DNA from: Phycisphaerae bacterium
Lineage (GTDB): Bacteria; Planctomycetota; Phycisphaerae; Phycisphaerales; UBA1924
Length of the DNA: 64,000 nt
Reading direction: 5' to 3'
NCBI GenBank assembly: GCA_016793805.1
Contig: JAEUIZ010000028.1
Coordinates: 62,001-126,000 of the forward strand
The notes beneath the pieces are model-generated. The model searched no databases and was not told the DNA's origin. It saw only the letters and a program-made list of their open reading frames with translations. The position numbers and the translations under genes were made by a program. Positions 24,527 to 34,885 of the stretch are shown here, in pieces (within the stretch, counting starts at the first letter, position 1; each line of letters opens with the position of its first letter).

Positions 24527-26520
24527 GGCACCGGCAGTTCGAAGAGCAGTTGGTCCGTGCCCTGGAGCGGGACCTGCCGGGCGCCCGGGAGCGCGCGCAC
24601 AAACTCGACCAGCGGGATGATGCTCACGCCGCCGTCCCAGTGCAGCCCGATCGCCTGCGGATGCCCGAAGAGGACGTGCGTGATGCGGTGCCGCTCGATG
24701 AGGCGTCGCAGCCGGTCGCGGTCGGGCTTCTCCTTGCCCCAGGAGGCGACGTAGTTCGGATACCCGTCGCGCGGGCGGAAGAGGGGGTAGTCTCGCGCGG
24801 ATTGTGAAAGGACCGCGAGGATGCGCGCGCCCGCGGGCATGGCCCCCACCGCCGCGGCGAAAGGCTCGTCCACCGCGGCAAGGCGCTCCTTGGTGGTGGC
24901 CCAGTCGATCCGCCGCGCGTACGTGATGAGGGGTGGGTACGCGGCCCAGACGAGCGCGGCGACCGTCAGCGCGCGCGCGCCGGGTCGGCCACGCGTGGCG
25001 CGCGCGAGCATCTCGACGCCGACCGCCACGGAGACGGCGTAGGCGCCGATCCAGTACCGCTCGGCCGCACCCCCCATCCAGCGCACCAGGAAGACCAGGC
25101 CGAGGAAGAGTGGCAGCGCGGTCGCGCCGGCCCAGACGGGACCCGAGAGCATGACCCGGGGCCAAGTCCTCCTCACCTCGCGCAGCCCGCACGCCACGGC
25201 CCAGGCCAGCGCGGGGAGCATGAGCATCCCGCCGAGCGAGTAGCGCCACGCCGTGCCCGCGACGGTGAACTCGAACCGCCCGGGCCAGACCGGGTCGCCT
25301 TCGAGACGCAGGGGTGCGTCGGCGCGGAGCGCGGCAAGCACCGAGCGGCCCGCGCGCTCCAGGCTTCGGCGCGCCGACTCGATCGGGATCTCTGGAAACT
25401 CGACGAGGAACAGGGGCGCGCGCACGGCATGGGTCCACGCCTGCTGGAGCGAGAGGTCGGGCTTGCCGAGCGCCGAGAGCCGCGGGTTGCCCAAGGGGTG
25501 CCCGTACGCGCGCACGTTGGAGGCGAGCGTGACGACGAGCCCGCTGAGCAGGACGCCCGCGAGAAGCCCGATCGCGGCGGCGAGGGCGCGTCGCCTGGCC
25601 TCGCGCCATGTGCCGGCGAGCACGACGAGCATCCCCAGCACGGGGACACATGCGAGCGAGGTGATCTTGACGTTGACGGCGAACGCGATCGAGACGGCGG
25701 CGAGGAGCGTGTGGCGCGTGGCGTCGCGAGTCTCGGCTGGCCGCGTCCCTGTGCCCATGCGGCGCGGCGCGGCGCCCGCGCGGACGGCCCAGTACGCGGC
25801 GGCAAGCACGTACGCGGCGTTCCAGAGGTCCTGCTTCTGCCCGAAGCCGGCGTTGAGCATGATCGTGGGCGTGGTGGCGACCAGGAGCGAGGCGGCCAGG
25901 GCGGTGCGGCGGGCGCTGCCGATGGCTTGGGCGAGCCAGAACACGCCGAGGGCGCCCGCGGGATGGGCGAGCCACGAAGCGAGGCGCGCCGGCCACTCGG
26001 TGCGCGTCATCATCATGGGCCACCCGAGCCAGAGTTCGGCGCCGAAGGGGAACGTGACCTGTCGATCGTTGTGCGTGACGTAGGGCAGGACGCTGCGGTA
26101 CTGGAGCCAGTACGCGGGCCGGGAGGCGTTGTACATGCGCTCGTCCCATCCCGCGACGGGGACGCAGAGTTGGGCGGCGAGCGAGACGCCGAGCGCCACG
26201 GCGATGCCCAGCGCAAGGGCCAGGTCGAGCGGGCGCCAGGGCGTGGCGGGATCGGAGGCGGGTTCGATCGGCCTGATCCGCCGCGCGATGGGCGCGGCGA
26301 CGGCGACGATCGCAGCCTGCGCGACGAGGAGGCCGACCGGGGTATAGGCGTGGAAGAGGGAGCAGAGGACACTGGCGAGCGCGAGGTGAGCGGCGGCGGC
26401 GAGCAGGCCGAGGAAGAAGCGATCGCCGGCGTGCGCGCCGCGACGCCGGGCCACCACGAGGGACGAGCCGGCAAGGAGCGCGGCGGAGGCGAGGAAGAGC
26501 AGCCACCCGAGCATTCGCAC
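24523..26520 (-). CDS. GT-C-like polytopic membrane glycosyltransferase
   Basis: 665 aa with about twelve hydrophobic helices and short loops. After the first helices, a loop carries GWDERMYNASRPAYWL, with acidic residues where GT39/ArnT-type GT-C enzymes place their metal or base site. Many Arg-Pro-rich cytoplasmic loops follow, and the soluble C-terminal domain (about 550-665) includes YPNYVASWGKEKPDRD. No exact family could be named. It probably uses a polyprenyl-linked sugar and sits beside other envelope glycosylation genes though on the opposite strand. Convergent 4-nt overlap with the TMTC-like gene suggests compact packing. Confidence 0.7.
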   Translation of the reverse strand: MRMLGWLLFLASAALLAGSSLVVARRRGAHAGDRFFLGLLAAAAHLALASVLCSLFHAYTPVGLLVAQAAIVAVAAPIARRIRPIEPASDPATPWRPLDLALALGIAVALGVSLAAQLCVPVAGWDERMYNASRPAYWLQYRSVLPYVTHNDRQVTFPFGAELWLGWPMMMTRTEWPARLASWLAHPAGALGVFWLAQAIGSARRTALAASLLVATTPTIMLNAGFGQKQDLWNAAYVLAAAYWAVRAGAAPRRMGTGTRPAETRDATRHTLLAAVSIAFAVNVKITSLACVPVLGMLVVLAGTWREARRRALAAAIGLLAGVLLSGLVVTLASNVRAYGHPLGNPRLSALGKPDLSLQQAWTHAVRAPLFLVEFPEIPIESARRSLERAGRSVLAALRADAPLRLEGDPVWPGRFEFTVAGTAWRYSLGGMLMLPALAWAVACGLREVRRTWPRVMLSGPVWAGATALPLFLGLVFLVRWMGGAAERYWIGAYAVSVAVGVEMLARATRGRPGARALTVAALVWAAYPPLITYARRIDWATTKERLAAVDEPFAAAVGAMPAGARILAVLSQSARDYPLFRPRDGYPNYVASWGKEKPDRDRLRRLIERHRITHVLFGHPQAIGLHWDGGVSIIPLVEFVRALPGARQVPLQGTDQLLFELPVP

Positions 26521-26559
26521 GGCAGGATACCGGCGTGCGCGCGTTGGTGTGGGATCGGG

Positions 26560-28305
26560 CTACGCGGACTGGCGTCGCGCCACGTCACGGTCCGATTCGA
26601 TGACGAGGCACCGCGAACCGAGCGAGCGAGTAGGTCGGCCCTGGGCACGCAGGCGCCCGGCCTCGGCGTGGACCTGCCGGGGCGAGGCGGCCCAGCCCGT
26701 GGCGTCGCGCAGCAGCACCACGCGGACCGCGAGATCGTCGCGGAGGTCTTCGGGGTTGGGCAGACCCATCGGGGCCGTCCCGCTGTAGGAGTCGAGGACC
26801 GCCTCGAGCCTCGGGGCGAGATCGGGGAGCCTGGCGAGCAGCAGGCCCGCGGGCGCGGAGAGAAGGAAGTGGTCGCCCCCGAGGTGAGCGAGGAAGGCAT
26901 CTGGCAGTTCGTCGGCGAGGGCCTGGGCCAGGTCCATGAGCAACTGGTCGCCCAGGTCGTAGCCGTAGACGGCGTTGTAGTCGAAGAAGTGGCGGAGGTC
27001 GATGATCGCGACGTCGAGGCTGGGCCCGCCCGCGCGTTGGGCGGTGATCGCCCGCGCGAGGTGCTCGTCGGCGAGGACTCGCCCCGGCAGGCCGGTGAGC
27101 GGCGCGCGGCGCGTGGACTGCTCGCGGATGAAGTCGATGGCGGTGCCGAGCAGCGACTTGCTCGAGATGACGCCCAGGACGCGTCCGCCCTCGATGACCA
27201 CGAGCGGGGCCGTCTCTTCCTCGCCTCGGGAGAGGGCGAGGTCGTAGGCGTCCGCGAGGGTCGAATCGGGGCTGATGTAGGCGACGTTGGGCTCGACCAG
27301 GTCGCGGAGCGGGGTGCAGGTGTCCGGGCACGCTTCGAGCCGCGTCCGCCAGCACCACCCGACGAGCCGATTCCCGTCCTGCACCACGACGCCGGTGCAG
27401 TCGGGGTCGTACGGCACGAGGCCGGCGGGCGTGTCGGCACGCTCGACCCGCGCGGAGCGCAAGTGGTCGATCACGCGGGTCTCGGACGCGCCGCGCCGGG
27501 CCCGGGGTCCTCGGGTGCTGCGGCGTCGGAGCACGTCCAGCACGCCCTCGGAGAGTTCCTGCGCCCTGGTGCCCGGACGCGCCAGGACGAATCCCTGCGC
27601 GTGGCTCACGCCCAGGTCGATCACCGTCGCGAGTTCTTCGTGCGACTCCACGCCCTCGGCGACGACGCGGACGCGGCTGAGGCGGGCGAAGTGCAGGAGG
27701 AAGCGCACGAGGTTCTGGCGGACGCGGTCGTGGTCGATCCCGCGGATGAGGTCGCGGTCGAGTTTGAGCCACTGCGGCTGGAGCCGCATGATCCGGTTCA
27801 GCCCGCTCGTCCCCGCGCCCACGTCGTCGATGGCGATCTGGAACCCCAGGGCCTTGAGGCGGTCCACCTGCGTCGCCAGGCTGTCGGTGTACTGCTGCTC
27901 GGAGCGCTCGGTGATCTCGAGCACGACGCGCCCGGGCGCGAGCCCCGGCACGCGATGGACCGACTCGAGCACGTTGTCCGCGAAGCGCGGATCGGCGAAG
28001 ACCTGGGGTGAGCAGTTGAGGAAGAGCAGGACATCGGGCTCCCACTCCGAGGCCGCGGCCAGGGCGCGGGCGCGCGTGACCTCTTCCAACTCCCAGAGGA
28101 GCCCGTGCCGCTCGGCCGCATCGAAGAGCCGGTCGGCGTCGGGGAACCCGCTGTGGTCGCTGGGACGGGTAAGGGTCTCATAGGCCGCGATGGCCGATCG
28201 CTCGATGCCGATGATCGGCTGGAAGACGGGCTCGACGGCGCGCTGGGCGATCAGGCGCTCCAGCACGCCGCGGTCCGGCACCGAGTTGGCATCCCCACCA
28301 CCCAT
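26560..28305 (-). CDS. EAL-CBS-GGDEF signalling protein with degenerate GGDEF
   Basis: 581 aa. EAL domain at 13-250: YETLTRP (EAL read as ETL), LNCSPQVF, VVLEITERS, IDDVGAGTSG, KLDRDLIRGI, VVAEGVESHEE and AQGFVLARPG, so the acidic and Lys/Gln residues for metal and c-di-GMP hydrolysis appear present. The middle (about 310-385) reads like a CBS pair half (ISPDSTLADAYDLALSR, PLVVIEGGRVLGVISSKSLL). The C-terminal GGDEF-like domain has GGDHF in place of GGDEF, and no RxxD I-site was found, so it probably senses nucleotides rather than makes c-di-GMP. Family knowledge suggests c-di-GMP turnover controlling surface lifestyle. It is monocistronic. Confidence 0.85.
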   Translation of the reverse strand: MGGGDANSVPDRGVLERLIAQRAVEPVFQPIIGIERSAIAAYETLTRPSDHSGFPDADRLFDAAERHGLLWELEEVTRARALAAASEWEPDVLLFLNCSPQVFADPRFADNVLESVHRVPGLAPGRVVLEITERSEQQYTDSLATQVDRLKALGFQIAIDDVGAGTSGLNRIMRLQPQWLKLDRDLIRGIDHDRVRQNLVRFLLHFARLSRVRVVAEGVESHEELATVIDLGVSHAQGFVLARPGTRAQELSEGVLDVLRRRSTRGPRARRGASETRVIDHLRSARVERADTPAGLVPYDPDCTGVVVQDGNRLVGWCWRTRLEACPDTCTPLRDLVEPNVAYISPDSTLADAYDLALSRGEEETAPLVVIEGGRVLGVISSKSLLGTAIDFIREQSTRRAPLTGLPGRVLADEHLARAITAQRAGGPSLDVAIIDLRHFFDYNAVYGYDLGDQLLMDLAQALADELPDAFLAHLGGDHFLLSAPAGLLLARLPDLAPRLEAVLDSYSGTAPMGLPNPEDLRDDLAVRVVLLRDATGWAASPRQVHAEAGRLRAQGRPTRSLGSRCLVIESDRDVARRQSA

Positions 28306-28410
28306 GGCTGTCCCGAATCCGACCCTGTGCTATCGGCGCGAGCAACAACCAAGTTTGCCGTGCGAACGGGTCTGCGCGGAAGGCGAACGAACATGACGGC
28401 GTTCTCGGAC

Positions 28411-29758
28411 TCAGGGCCGGTTGCGGCCCACCGTGAGTCGCTCCATGAAGCAGATCAAGTTCTTCCCGTCGATCGTGCCGTCGTCGAAGGTGCAGTTGGC
28501 GTGCGGGTCGCGCTCCGCGAACTTGCCGGCGAAGCAGACGAAGTCGTAGGCGTCGAGCACGCGGTTCACGTCGCAGTCGGGGTAGCAGTTCCCGCCGCGG
28601 CAACCGACGAGGATGGCAGCGGACTGTTCCAGGAGGCCACCGACGGCTTGTGTGAGCACGTCGCCCCCGACGTCGAGCGACCAGCCCGACTTGTTCGGAT
28701 GGCCCCGAGCCACGAGGGCTCGCCCACAACGCCCGCGCCCATTTGCTCGAATCGCGTGCCGTCGTAGCGGACGAGGTTGCGGGCTTCGACGCCGTTGAAG
28801 GACCGGAAGATGCCGCCGATGTAGAGCGCCGGGCCTCGCCCGTCGTCAAACTCGCCAAGGCACGTGACGTAAGGCGGCGAGCAAGTGCCACAGGTCGGAT
28901 CGGGCGTGCCGATGTACGTCCAGCGGTTCTCGTCCCATCGAAAGAGACCGCCGCGGAAGCCGCCGCCGGGGAGTTGTTCGCCGCCCTCGCGTAGAGCCGC
29001 GGCCCGAGGCCGAGGTCGATCACGATGCTCTTGTCCCCCGCGCGGAAGACCTGGTTCGGATAGGTCGTCCACGATGTGCCGTCCCATCGGGCGATGCCGG
29101 CGGTCGGTCGCGTGTTGAATCGCCAGAAGTCGCCGACGGCATAGAGGACCTGTTGACCATGCTCGACGATCGAGTGGAGCCGATCGGCATGGTGATTGGC
29201 GCTGCCGACATGCACCCAATGGCCATCAACGTATCGCACCACCTCGGTCCCGCTTTCTAGCCCGGGGTCCGATGGCTCCGCGACGGCGCACATCTCCGCC
29301 GATGTACCCCACACGACAAGTGTCCTGTAGTCGACGGCGTTGTAGCCGTCGCAACGCGACATGCACGTTCCGCTGCCGTCCCACGTCTATCCAGTCCACT
29401 TGTGGAGCCTGTACTGCGTCACATCGGTCACATGAGTTGCAAGGAGGCATAAGGATCGCTCACAGCCCACCGTGAGCGTGCGCGGCATCTTCGGAAAGAT
29501 ACCGGGAGGCAGCCCTTTCTTTGTAAGATGCTTCAAGGATGCGCCATCTAGATACTCGATGAAGTTGCCGCCCCATGCAACACGCACGACGGCTGGACCG
29601 CGTGCGATGTCGTACACGGCATAAGTCAGCGCGTACCAGTTTGCGCCGATGCGGCCCATGTCTATATAATACGTACGACACTGCTGCGCGCTGGCCCGGT
29701 CGATCAGGCACGCGCCCCACACCAGGATCGCGACCACGATGGTGAGTGACTTGCACAT
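28411..29758 (-). pseudogene. Decayed secreted propeller protein with dockerin-like end
   Basis: A signal peptide (MCKSLTIVVAILVWGACLIDRASA) starts at 29758. The frame stops at TAG 29389-29387, continues unbroken in the same frame to about 28990, and then shifts twice (near 28985-28990 and 28690-28720) to finish in a third frame. Joined, the pieces give propeller-type text: RWDGTSWTTYP, LYA + GGEQLPGGGFRGGLFRWD, FDDGRGPALYIGGIF, and a C-terminal CYPDCDVNRVLDAYDFVCF and DGTIDGKNLICF, Ca-binding dockerin-like loops of planctomycete exported proteins. Three disruptions in 1.35 kb argue for decay over sequencing error. Base composition of 29380-30100 is less GC-rich than the flanks, which may mark recent acquisition. 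Confidence 0.7.
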
Positions 29759-29851
29759 CGAGAGTCTCCGTGTCGAACCACGTCCATCAACGGATCAGCA
29801 CCGCATTCGACACGCGGCTCCTGTGTCAATCGCTGCTATCGGCGAACCGGA

Positions 29852-30061
29852 TCAGCGGATGTCGAGCGCGTTGCCGCTCGTGGTGCCCGCGAGGGGGATC
29901 ATCCTGCCCGGGTCGTACGCCGGCGACGATGTCCTGATCGGCATGTTCGCGGCCGAGACCTGGTCCCCACTCGCCGCCAGGATGTAGCCTGTGTTCGTCG
30001 TTTGATTCCAGATGTTGTTCATGCTCCCCTGACCGATCGGGCTTGGGTTGGACCTCGACAT
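29852..30061 (-). CDS. Short hypothetical protein, possibly a gene remnant
   Basis: 69 aa from ATG 30061 (MSRSNPSPIGQGSMNN). The composition (NNIWNQTTNTGYILAASGDQ, SSPAYDPGRMIPLAG) is protein-like and lower in GC than neighbouring genes, but no family is recognisable and no ribosome site is clear. It may be a fragment linked to the decayed gene next to it. The surrounding region 29759-30321 holds no other gene; an inverted repeat GTGTCGAA (29770-29777) / TTCGACAC (29806-29813) lies in the leader of the pseudogene. Confidence 0.3.
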   Translation of the reverse strand: MSRSNPSPIGQGSMNNIWNQTTNTGYILAASGDQVSAANMPIRTSSPAYDPGRMIPLAGTTSGNALDIR

Positions 30062-30252
30062 CAAACTAACAGGCACCAGACCCCCGCCCCCCCGAATGCG
30101 GCGGACAGCCAAGCAAGCGCGAAGCATCGACAGCGCCTGAGGTTACTTTCGATTATCAACCGCGGACCGGAGCGAAGGGCCGACGCATGACCTTGTATGT
30201 CCTGTCTACCGCGCGGTTGCGATCGTGTCAAGAGGAACTTTTAAAGGCACAA

Positions 30253-30272
30253 CCCGCCCCTTTCGGGACGGG
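30253..30272 (-). terminator. Terminator-like hairpin after the gene at 30322
   Basis: CCCGCCCC (30253-30260) and GGGACGGG (30265-30272) pair with one mismatch around a TTTC loop. They lie 49 nt past the stop of the minus-strand gene, and a T-rich run (CTTTAAAAG) follows in the direction of transcription. Confidence 0.5.
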
Positions 30273-30321
30273 CCGTGCTTCCTCGTGCTCGTGGCAAGAG
30301 GAGGACTTGGGCGCGTGCCGA

Positions 30322-31386
30322 TCAGCGGCGGCGACGGCGGAGGACGAGCAGCCCGCCCAGGCCGGTGAGGACTGCGGTCGCGGGGGTGGGGACGGCGTAG
30401 ATCTCGCCGGTGGAGGAGTAGGAGAGTTCCTCGTAGTACATGCCGCCGGGGCTGACGAGGGAGGAGGGCACGCTGTATCCGAAACTGACGGAGTCGAGGA
30501 GGCCAGCGGCGAGCGAGGCCTTGTTGCCGTTGATCTGCCAGGGGAGGGTGGCGAGGATTCCGGTGGCGTGGAGCGCCCACCCGTCCCATGAGACCGTCCC
30601 GGAGAAGCCGGCGCCGGTGAGCAGGCCGGCGGACTGGGAGATGGAGATGCTGGCGGACGAGTGGCCGTCGTCGGTGGCGGTGAGTTCGATGCCGGTCGAG
30701 TCCCACTTGAAGCCGCCGGTGCCGAGGGCGTCGGCGTCGATGGAGCCGATGTCCTGGGAGTAGACGAGGTTGTTGGTGACGGCGTCGAAGATGCTGACGG
30801 TGATGGGATCGCTCCAGGTTGCCTTGTCGCCATTGAATCCGGCGACGTTCTTCCCGATGAGTTTCGGGCTGGTGGTGGCCTTCTTGCCCGGCTGGGTGAT
30901 GACGACGCCGGTGATGATCCCGCCGGGGATGGTCATGGTTCCTTTGGCCCAGGCGTTGGCAAAGGTGTTGTCCGGGACGGTGGCGGTGTTGTTGATGTGG
31001 ATGGAGGTTGTGATCTGCGTGGTCCCGCCCGGGCCAGCGACGGGCGCGCCGGCGGTGAAGTCGATCTTGGCCTGCGCCTTGGCGGTGCCGCTGACGGCCT
31101 CATCGGTCTGCTTGGCGGTGTTCCCAAGGCCGTTGGCGGCGACCCAGATGCCGGGAGTCGCGCCCGACGACTCGGGCTTGGTCACAAGGGCCGCGGGCGG
31201 GGTGCCCTTGGCCTTGGCGACGAGGTCCCAGGTGTATTTCCCGGCGTCGCCGGGCGCGGGCGCCTTGTCGAGCGTCCAGGTGACGGTCTTGGTGACGTCC
31301 TGCGCATTCGCTATGGAGGCCAACCCGCCGGCCGCGAGGGCCAGGCAAGCGATCCGAACCCGATTCCGTGTGCTGCGCGTCTTCAT
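30322..31386 (-). CDS. Secreted protein with PEP-CTERM-like tail
   Basis: 354 aa. Signal peptide MKTRSTRNRVRIACLALAAGGLASIANA, followed by DVTKTVTWTLDKAPAPGDAG and long Thr/Ala/Gly-rich beta segments without charged clusters. Strands such as AKIDFTAGAPVAGPGGTTQI and TSIHINNTATVPDNTFANAW suggest an Ig- or lectin-like secreted body. It ends YAVPTPATAVLTGLGGLLVLRRRRR, the clearest of the sorting tails in this window. An exosortase-like partner must be elsewhere, as none is encoded here. A terminator hairpin follows, and the 303 nt upstream hold no recognisable gene. Confidence 0.8.
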   Translation of the reverse strand: MKTRSTRNRVRIACLALAAGGLASIANAQDVTKTVTWTLDKAPAPGDAGKYTWDLVAKAKGTPPAALVTKPESSGATPGIWVAANGLGNTAKQTDEAVSGTAKAQAKIDFTAGAPVAGPGGTTQITTSIHINNTATVPDNTFANAWAKGTMTIPGGIITGVVITQPGKKATTSPKLIGKNVAGFNGDKATWSDPITVSIFDAVTNNLVYSQDIGSIDADALGTGGFKWDSTGIELTATDDGHSSASISISQSAGLLTGAGFSGTVSWDGWALHATGILATLPWQINGNKASLAAGLLDSVSFGYSVPSSLVSPGGMYYEELSYSSTGEIYAVPTPATAVLTGLGGLLVLRRRRR

Positions 31387-31689
31387 GGACTCTTCTCCTC
31401 GTGCATGTGGTGCGCGTGATCCCGAGGACGGCCACTGGGCCGCCCGTTCCCGCCGGGATCTCGCCTGGAGTCACGCTCGAGCCGTCTGGCTCACTGCTCC
31501 ATGCAGGGATAAACGCACGTGGGGCGGGGCACTCACGCGCTCACGACGAGCCCCGCGTTCTGGCGGCGATGGCCCTGGAGTCCGCGGGCCGATCCCCCTC
31601 CCGCCCCCGCATCGCTCGCGCGGGGGCGCGCGCGAACGGCATCGCCCGGAGCGAGCGGCGAGCGAGGAGTCAACGAACGGGACGGGTGG
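31387..31689. other. Intergenic spacer without recognisable features
   Basis: 303 nt between the sorting-tail gene and nuoA. Only a short GAGCC-GTCT-GGCTC hairpin (31479-31492) was seen. Nothing coding or regulatory is convincing. Confidence 0.3.
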
Positions 31690-32091
31690 TCAATCGAACC
31701 TGAACACGCCCTTGCGCCAGCCGTAGAGGTACGCGACCACGGTGGTGAACAGGAAGAACATGATCCGCACGAGCCAGAGGAGCGAGTCGCTCGAGTGCGG
31801 GGTCAGGTTGGGGAAGGTCGTGGCCCAGGGATAGAGGAAGATGATCTCGACGTCGAAGACGAGGAAGACGACGGCGATGAGGTAGAAACGGACGTTGAAG
31901 CGCTTGCGGGCCGTGCCGACGGGGTTCATCCCCGACTCGTAGGTGATGCCCTTGACGGCGCCGGTGCGAGATGGACCGAGGACCTTGGTGAGGACGATGT
32001 TGGCGACGGCGAAGGTGATCGCCATAAGGATGACGATGAAGACGGGCAGGTAACTGCCGACGTCGGTGGTGGCGAGGAGCACGGGGGTCAT
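31690..32091 (-). CDS. nuoA: NADH-quinone oxidoreductase subunit A (orphan)
   Basis: 133 aa, three transmembrane helices, the standard size. The first helix is VFIVILMAITFAVANIVLT. The conserved loop ITYESGMNPVGTARKRFNVRFYLIA includes the ESG-type segment typical of NuoA/Ndh3, and FLVFDVEIIFLYPWATTF forms the second helix with the acidic residues that line the quinone-side membrane interface. NuoA normally opens a nuoA-N operon of complex I; here no nuoB follows on either side, so it is an isolated subunit gene. It either completes a complex encoded elsewhere or is a paralog. It is divergent from groEL1. Confidence 0.9.
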   Translation of the reverse strand: MTPVLLATTDVGSYLPVFIVILMAITFAVANIVLTKVLGPSRTGAVKGITYESGMNPVGTARKRFNVRFYLIAVVFLVFDVEIIFLYPWATTFPNLTPHSSDSLLWLVRIMFFLFTTVVAYLYGWRKGVFRFD

Positions 32092-32205
32092 GGGCCGGGA
32101 TGGTATCCGCGGGAGCGGACTCCCGCGAAGGGGGCCGCGGGATCACGACGAGGAGGGATGAAGGCCTTGGCGCGCGATGCCGGAGCGCGAAGGCGAGGCG
32201 GCTGC

Positions 32206-32220
32206 CTGTCAGATTGGCAG
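32206..32220. promoter_or_regulatory. Palindrome between nuoA and groEL1
   Basis: CTGTCA-GAT-TGGCAG is a near-perfect palindrome of form CTGnCA-N3-TGnCAG. A second TGGCA-N7-TGCCA pair overlaps the promoter at 32302-32318. No CIRCE element was found, so this is a candidate heat-shock operator for groEL1 of unknown factor. Confidence 0.35.
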
Positions 32221-32300
32221 ACAAGACTGGGAGCGGTCCGCGCCTGACAGACCGTGTCGGTCGGCGCAGGACTCGATCCTGCGAAACAGCGCGTGCGACG

Positions 32301-32329
32301 TTGGCATCCCGCTTGCCATGCGGTAAGTT
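32301..32329 (+). promoter_or_regulatory. Promoter of groEL1
   Basis: TTGGCA (32301-32306) and TAAGTT (32324-32329) with 17-nt spacing lie about 70 nt before ATG 32398. A GGGAGA ribosome site precedes the start. Confidence 0.45.
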
Positions 32330-32397
32330 GGGTCATGGTGTCGTCGTGGCCCGCGGTCCAAACACACACCAAATCGACGCTTTGGGAGACATCGCGC

Positions 32398-34116
<1,719 letters not shown>

Positions 34117-34172
34117 TCGCTGCCGCCGTCGGCCTCGAACCGGTGGGCGCGACCGGTGTGCGGGCTCTGCAC

Positions 34173-34880
34173 ATGCAAGACCTCATCAGCAGTTTCCTCG
34201 CCCTCTTCCGCGACCTTCCCGGGTTTCTCGACGGGTTCATCCACGAGCACGGGCTGTGGGTGTACGCGCTGCTGTTCGCGATCATCTTCGCCGAGACGGG
34301 GCTGGTGGTCATGCCGTTCCTGCCCGGGGACTCGCTGCTGTTCACGGTGGGCGCGCTGGCGGCCCGGGGCTCGATGAACGTGTGGGTGATCTCGAGCCTG
34401 CTGATCGTGGCGGCGGTGCTGGGCGATGCCGTCAACTATCACGTCGGGAAGTTCATCGGCCCACGGGTGTTCAGCCGGGCGGTCGATGCGTCGCGTCCGC
34501 CGACGCTGCTCGAGCGGATGCTGAACCGGAAGCACCTGGACCGGGCGCACGAGTTTTTCGAGCGGTACGGTGGCAAGGCCGTGATCCTTGCGCGGTTCGT
34601 TCCGATCGTGCGGACGTTCGTGCCGTTCGTGGCCGGCGCGGGCTCGATGACGTACTCGCGGTTCGTGCTGTACAACATCACTGGGGCGATCGCGTGGATC
34701 GGGATCTGCGTCGGGGCGGGGTGGTTCTTCGGGAACATTCCGTGGGTGAAGCGCAACTTCGAGGCGGTGGTCGTGGCGATCATCGTGGTCTCGGTGTTGC
34801 CGATCGTGGTGGAGTTGGTCCGTGAACGTCTGAAACGTCGCAGCGTGGCCGCTGCGGTCGTGGTCAAGCCTTTGGAGTAA
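34173..34880 (+). CDS. dedA: DedA-family membrane protein
   Basis: 235 aa from ATG 34173; a GTG at 34143 is an alternative with no better ribosome site. The DedA/VTT signature FAETGLVVMPFLPGDSLLFT is followed by GDAVNYHVGKFIG, and VILARFVPIVRTFVPFVAGAG with the conserved Arg-Phe-x-Pro motif. About five transmembrane helices are predicted. DedA proteins are flippase-type proteins (undecaprenyl phosphate or phospholipid) that maintain membrane potential and envelope integrity. Its location between groEL1 and groES, with a 5-nt gap to groES, implies cotranscription with the chaperones but not a shared function. Confidence 0.9.
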   Translation: MQDLISSFLALFRDLPGFLDGFIHEHGLWVYALLFAIIFAETGLVVMPFLPGDSLLFTVGALAARGSMNVWVISSLLIVAAVLGDAVNYHVGKFIGPRVFSRAVDASRPPTLLERMLNRKHLDRAHEFFERYGGKAVILARFVPIVRTFVPFVAGAGSMTYSRFVLYNITGAIAWIGICVGAGWFFGNIPWVKRNFEAVVVAIIVVSVLPIVVELVRERLKRRSVAAAVVVKPLE

Positions 34881-34885
34881 CACAG

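Noticed and set aside
25429-28011. A plus-strand open frame of 860 codons
   Set aside because: It lies opposite the GT-C and EAL genes and has no domain. The opposite strand reads as proper protein.
32206-32235. Sigma54 promoter (TGGCA-type) upstream of groEL1
   Set aside because: The GC element at -12 does not follow at the needed distance.
32240-32295. A tRNA-like cloverleaf ahead of groEL1
   Set aside because: The sequence lacks the T-arm and acceptor stem pairing; it is spacer with short palindromes.
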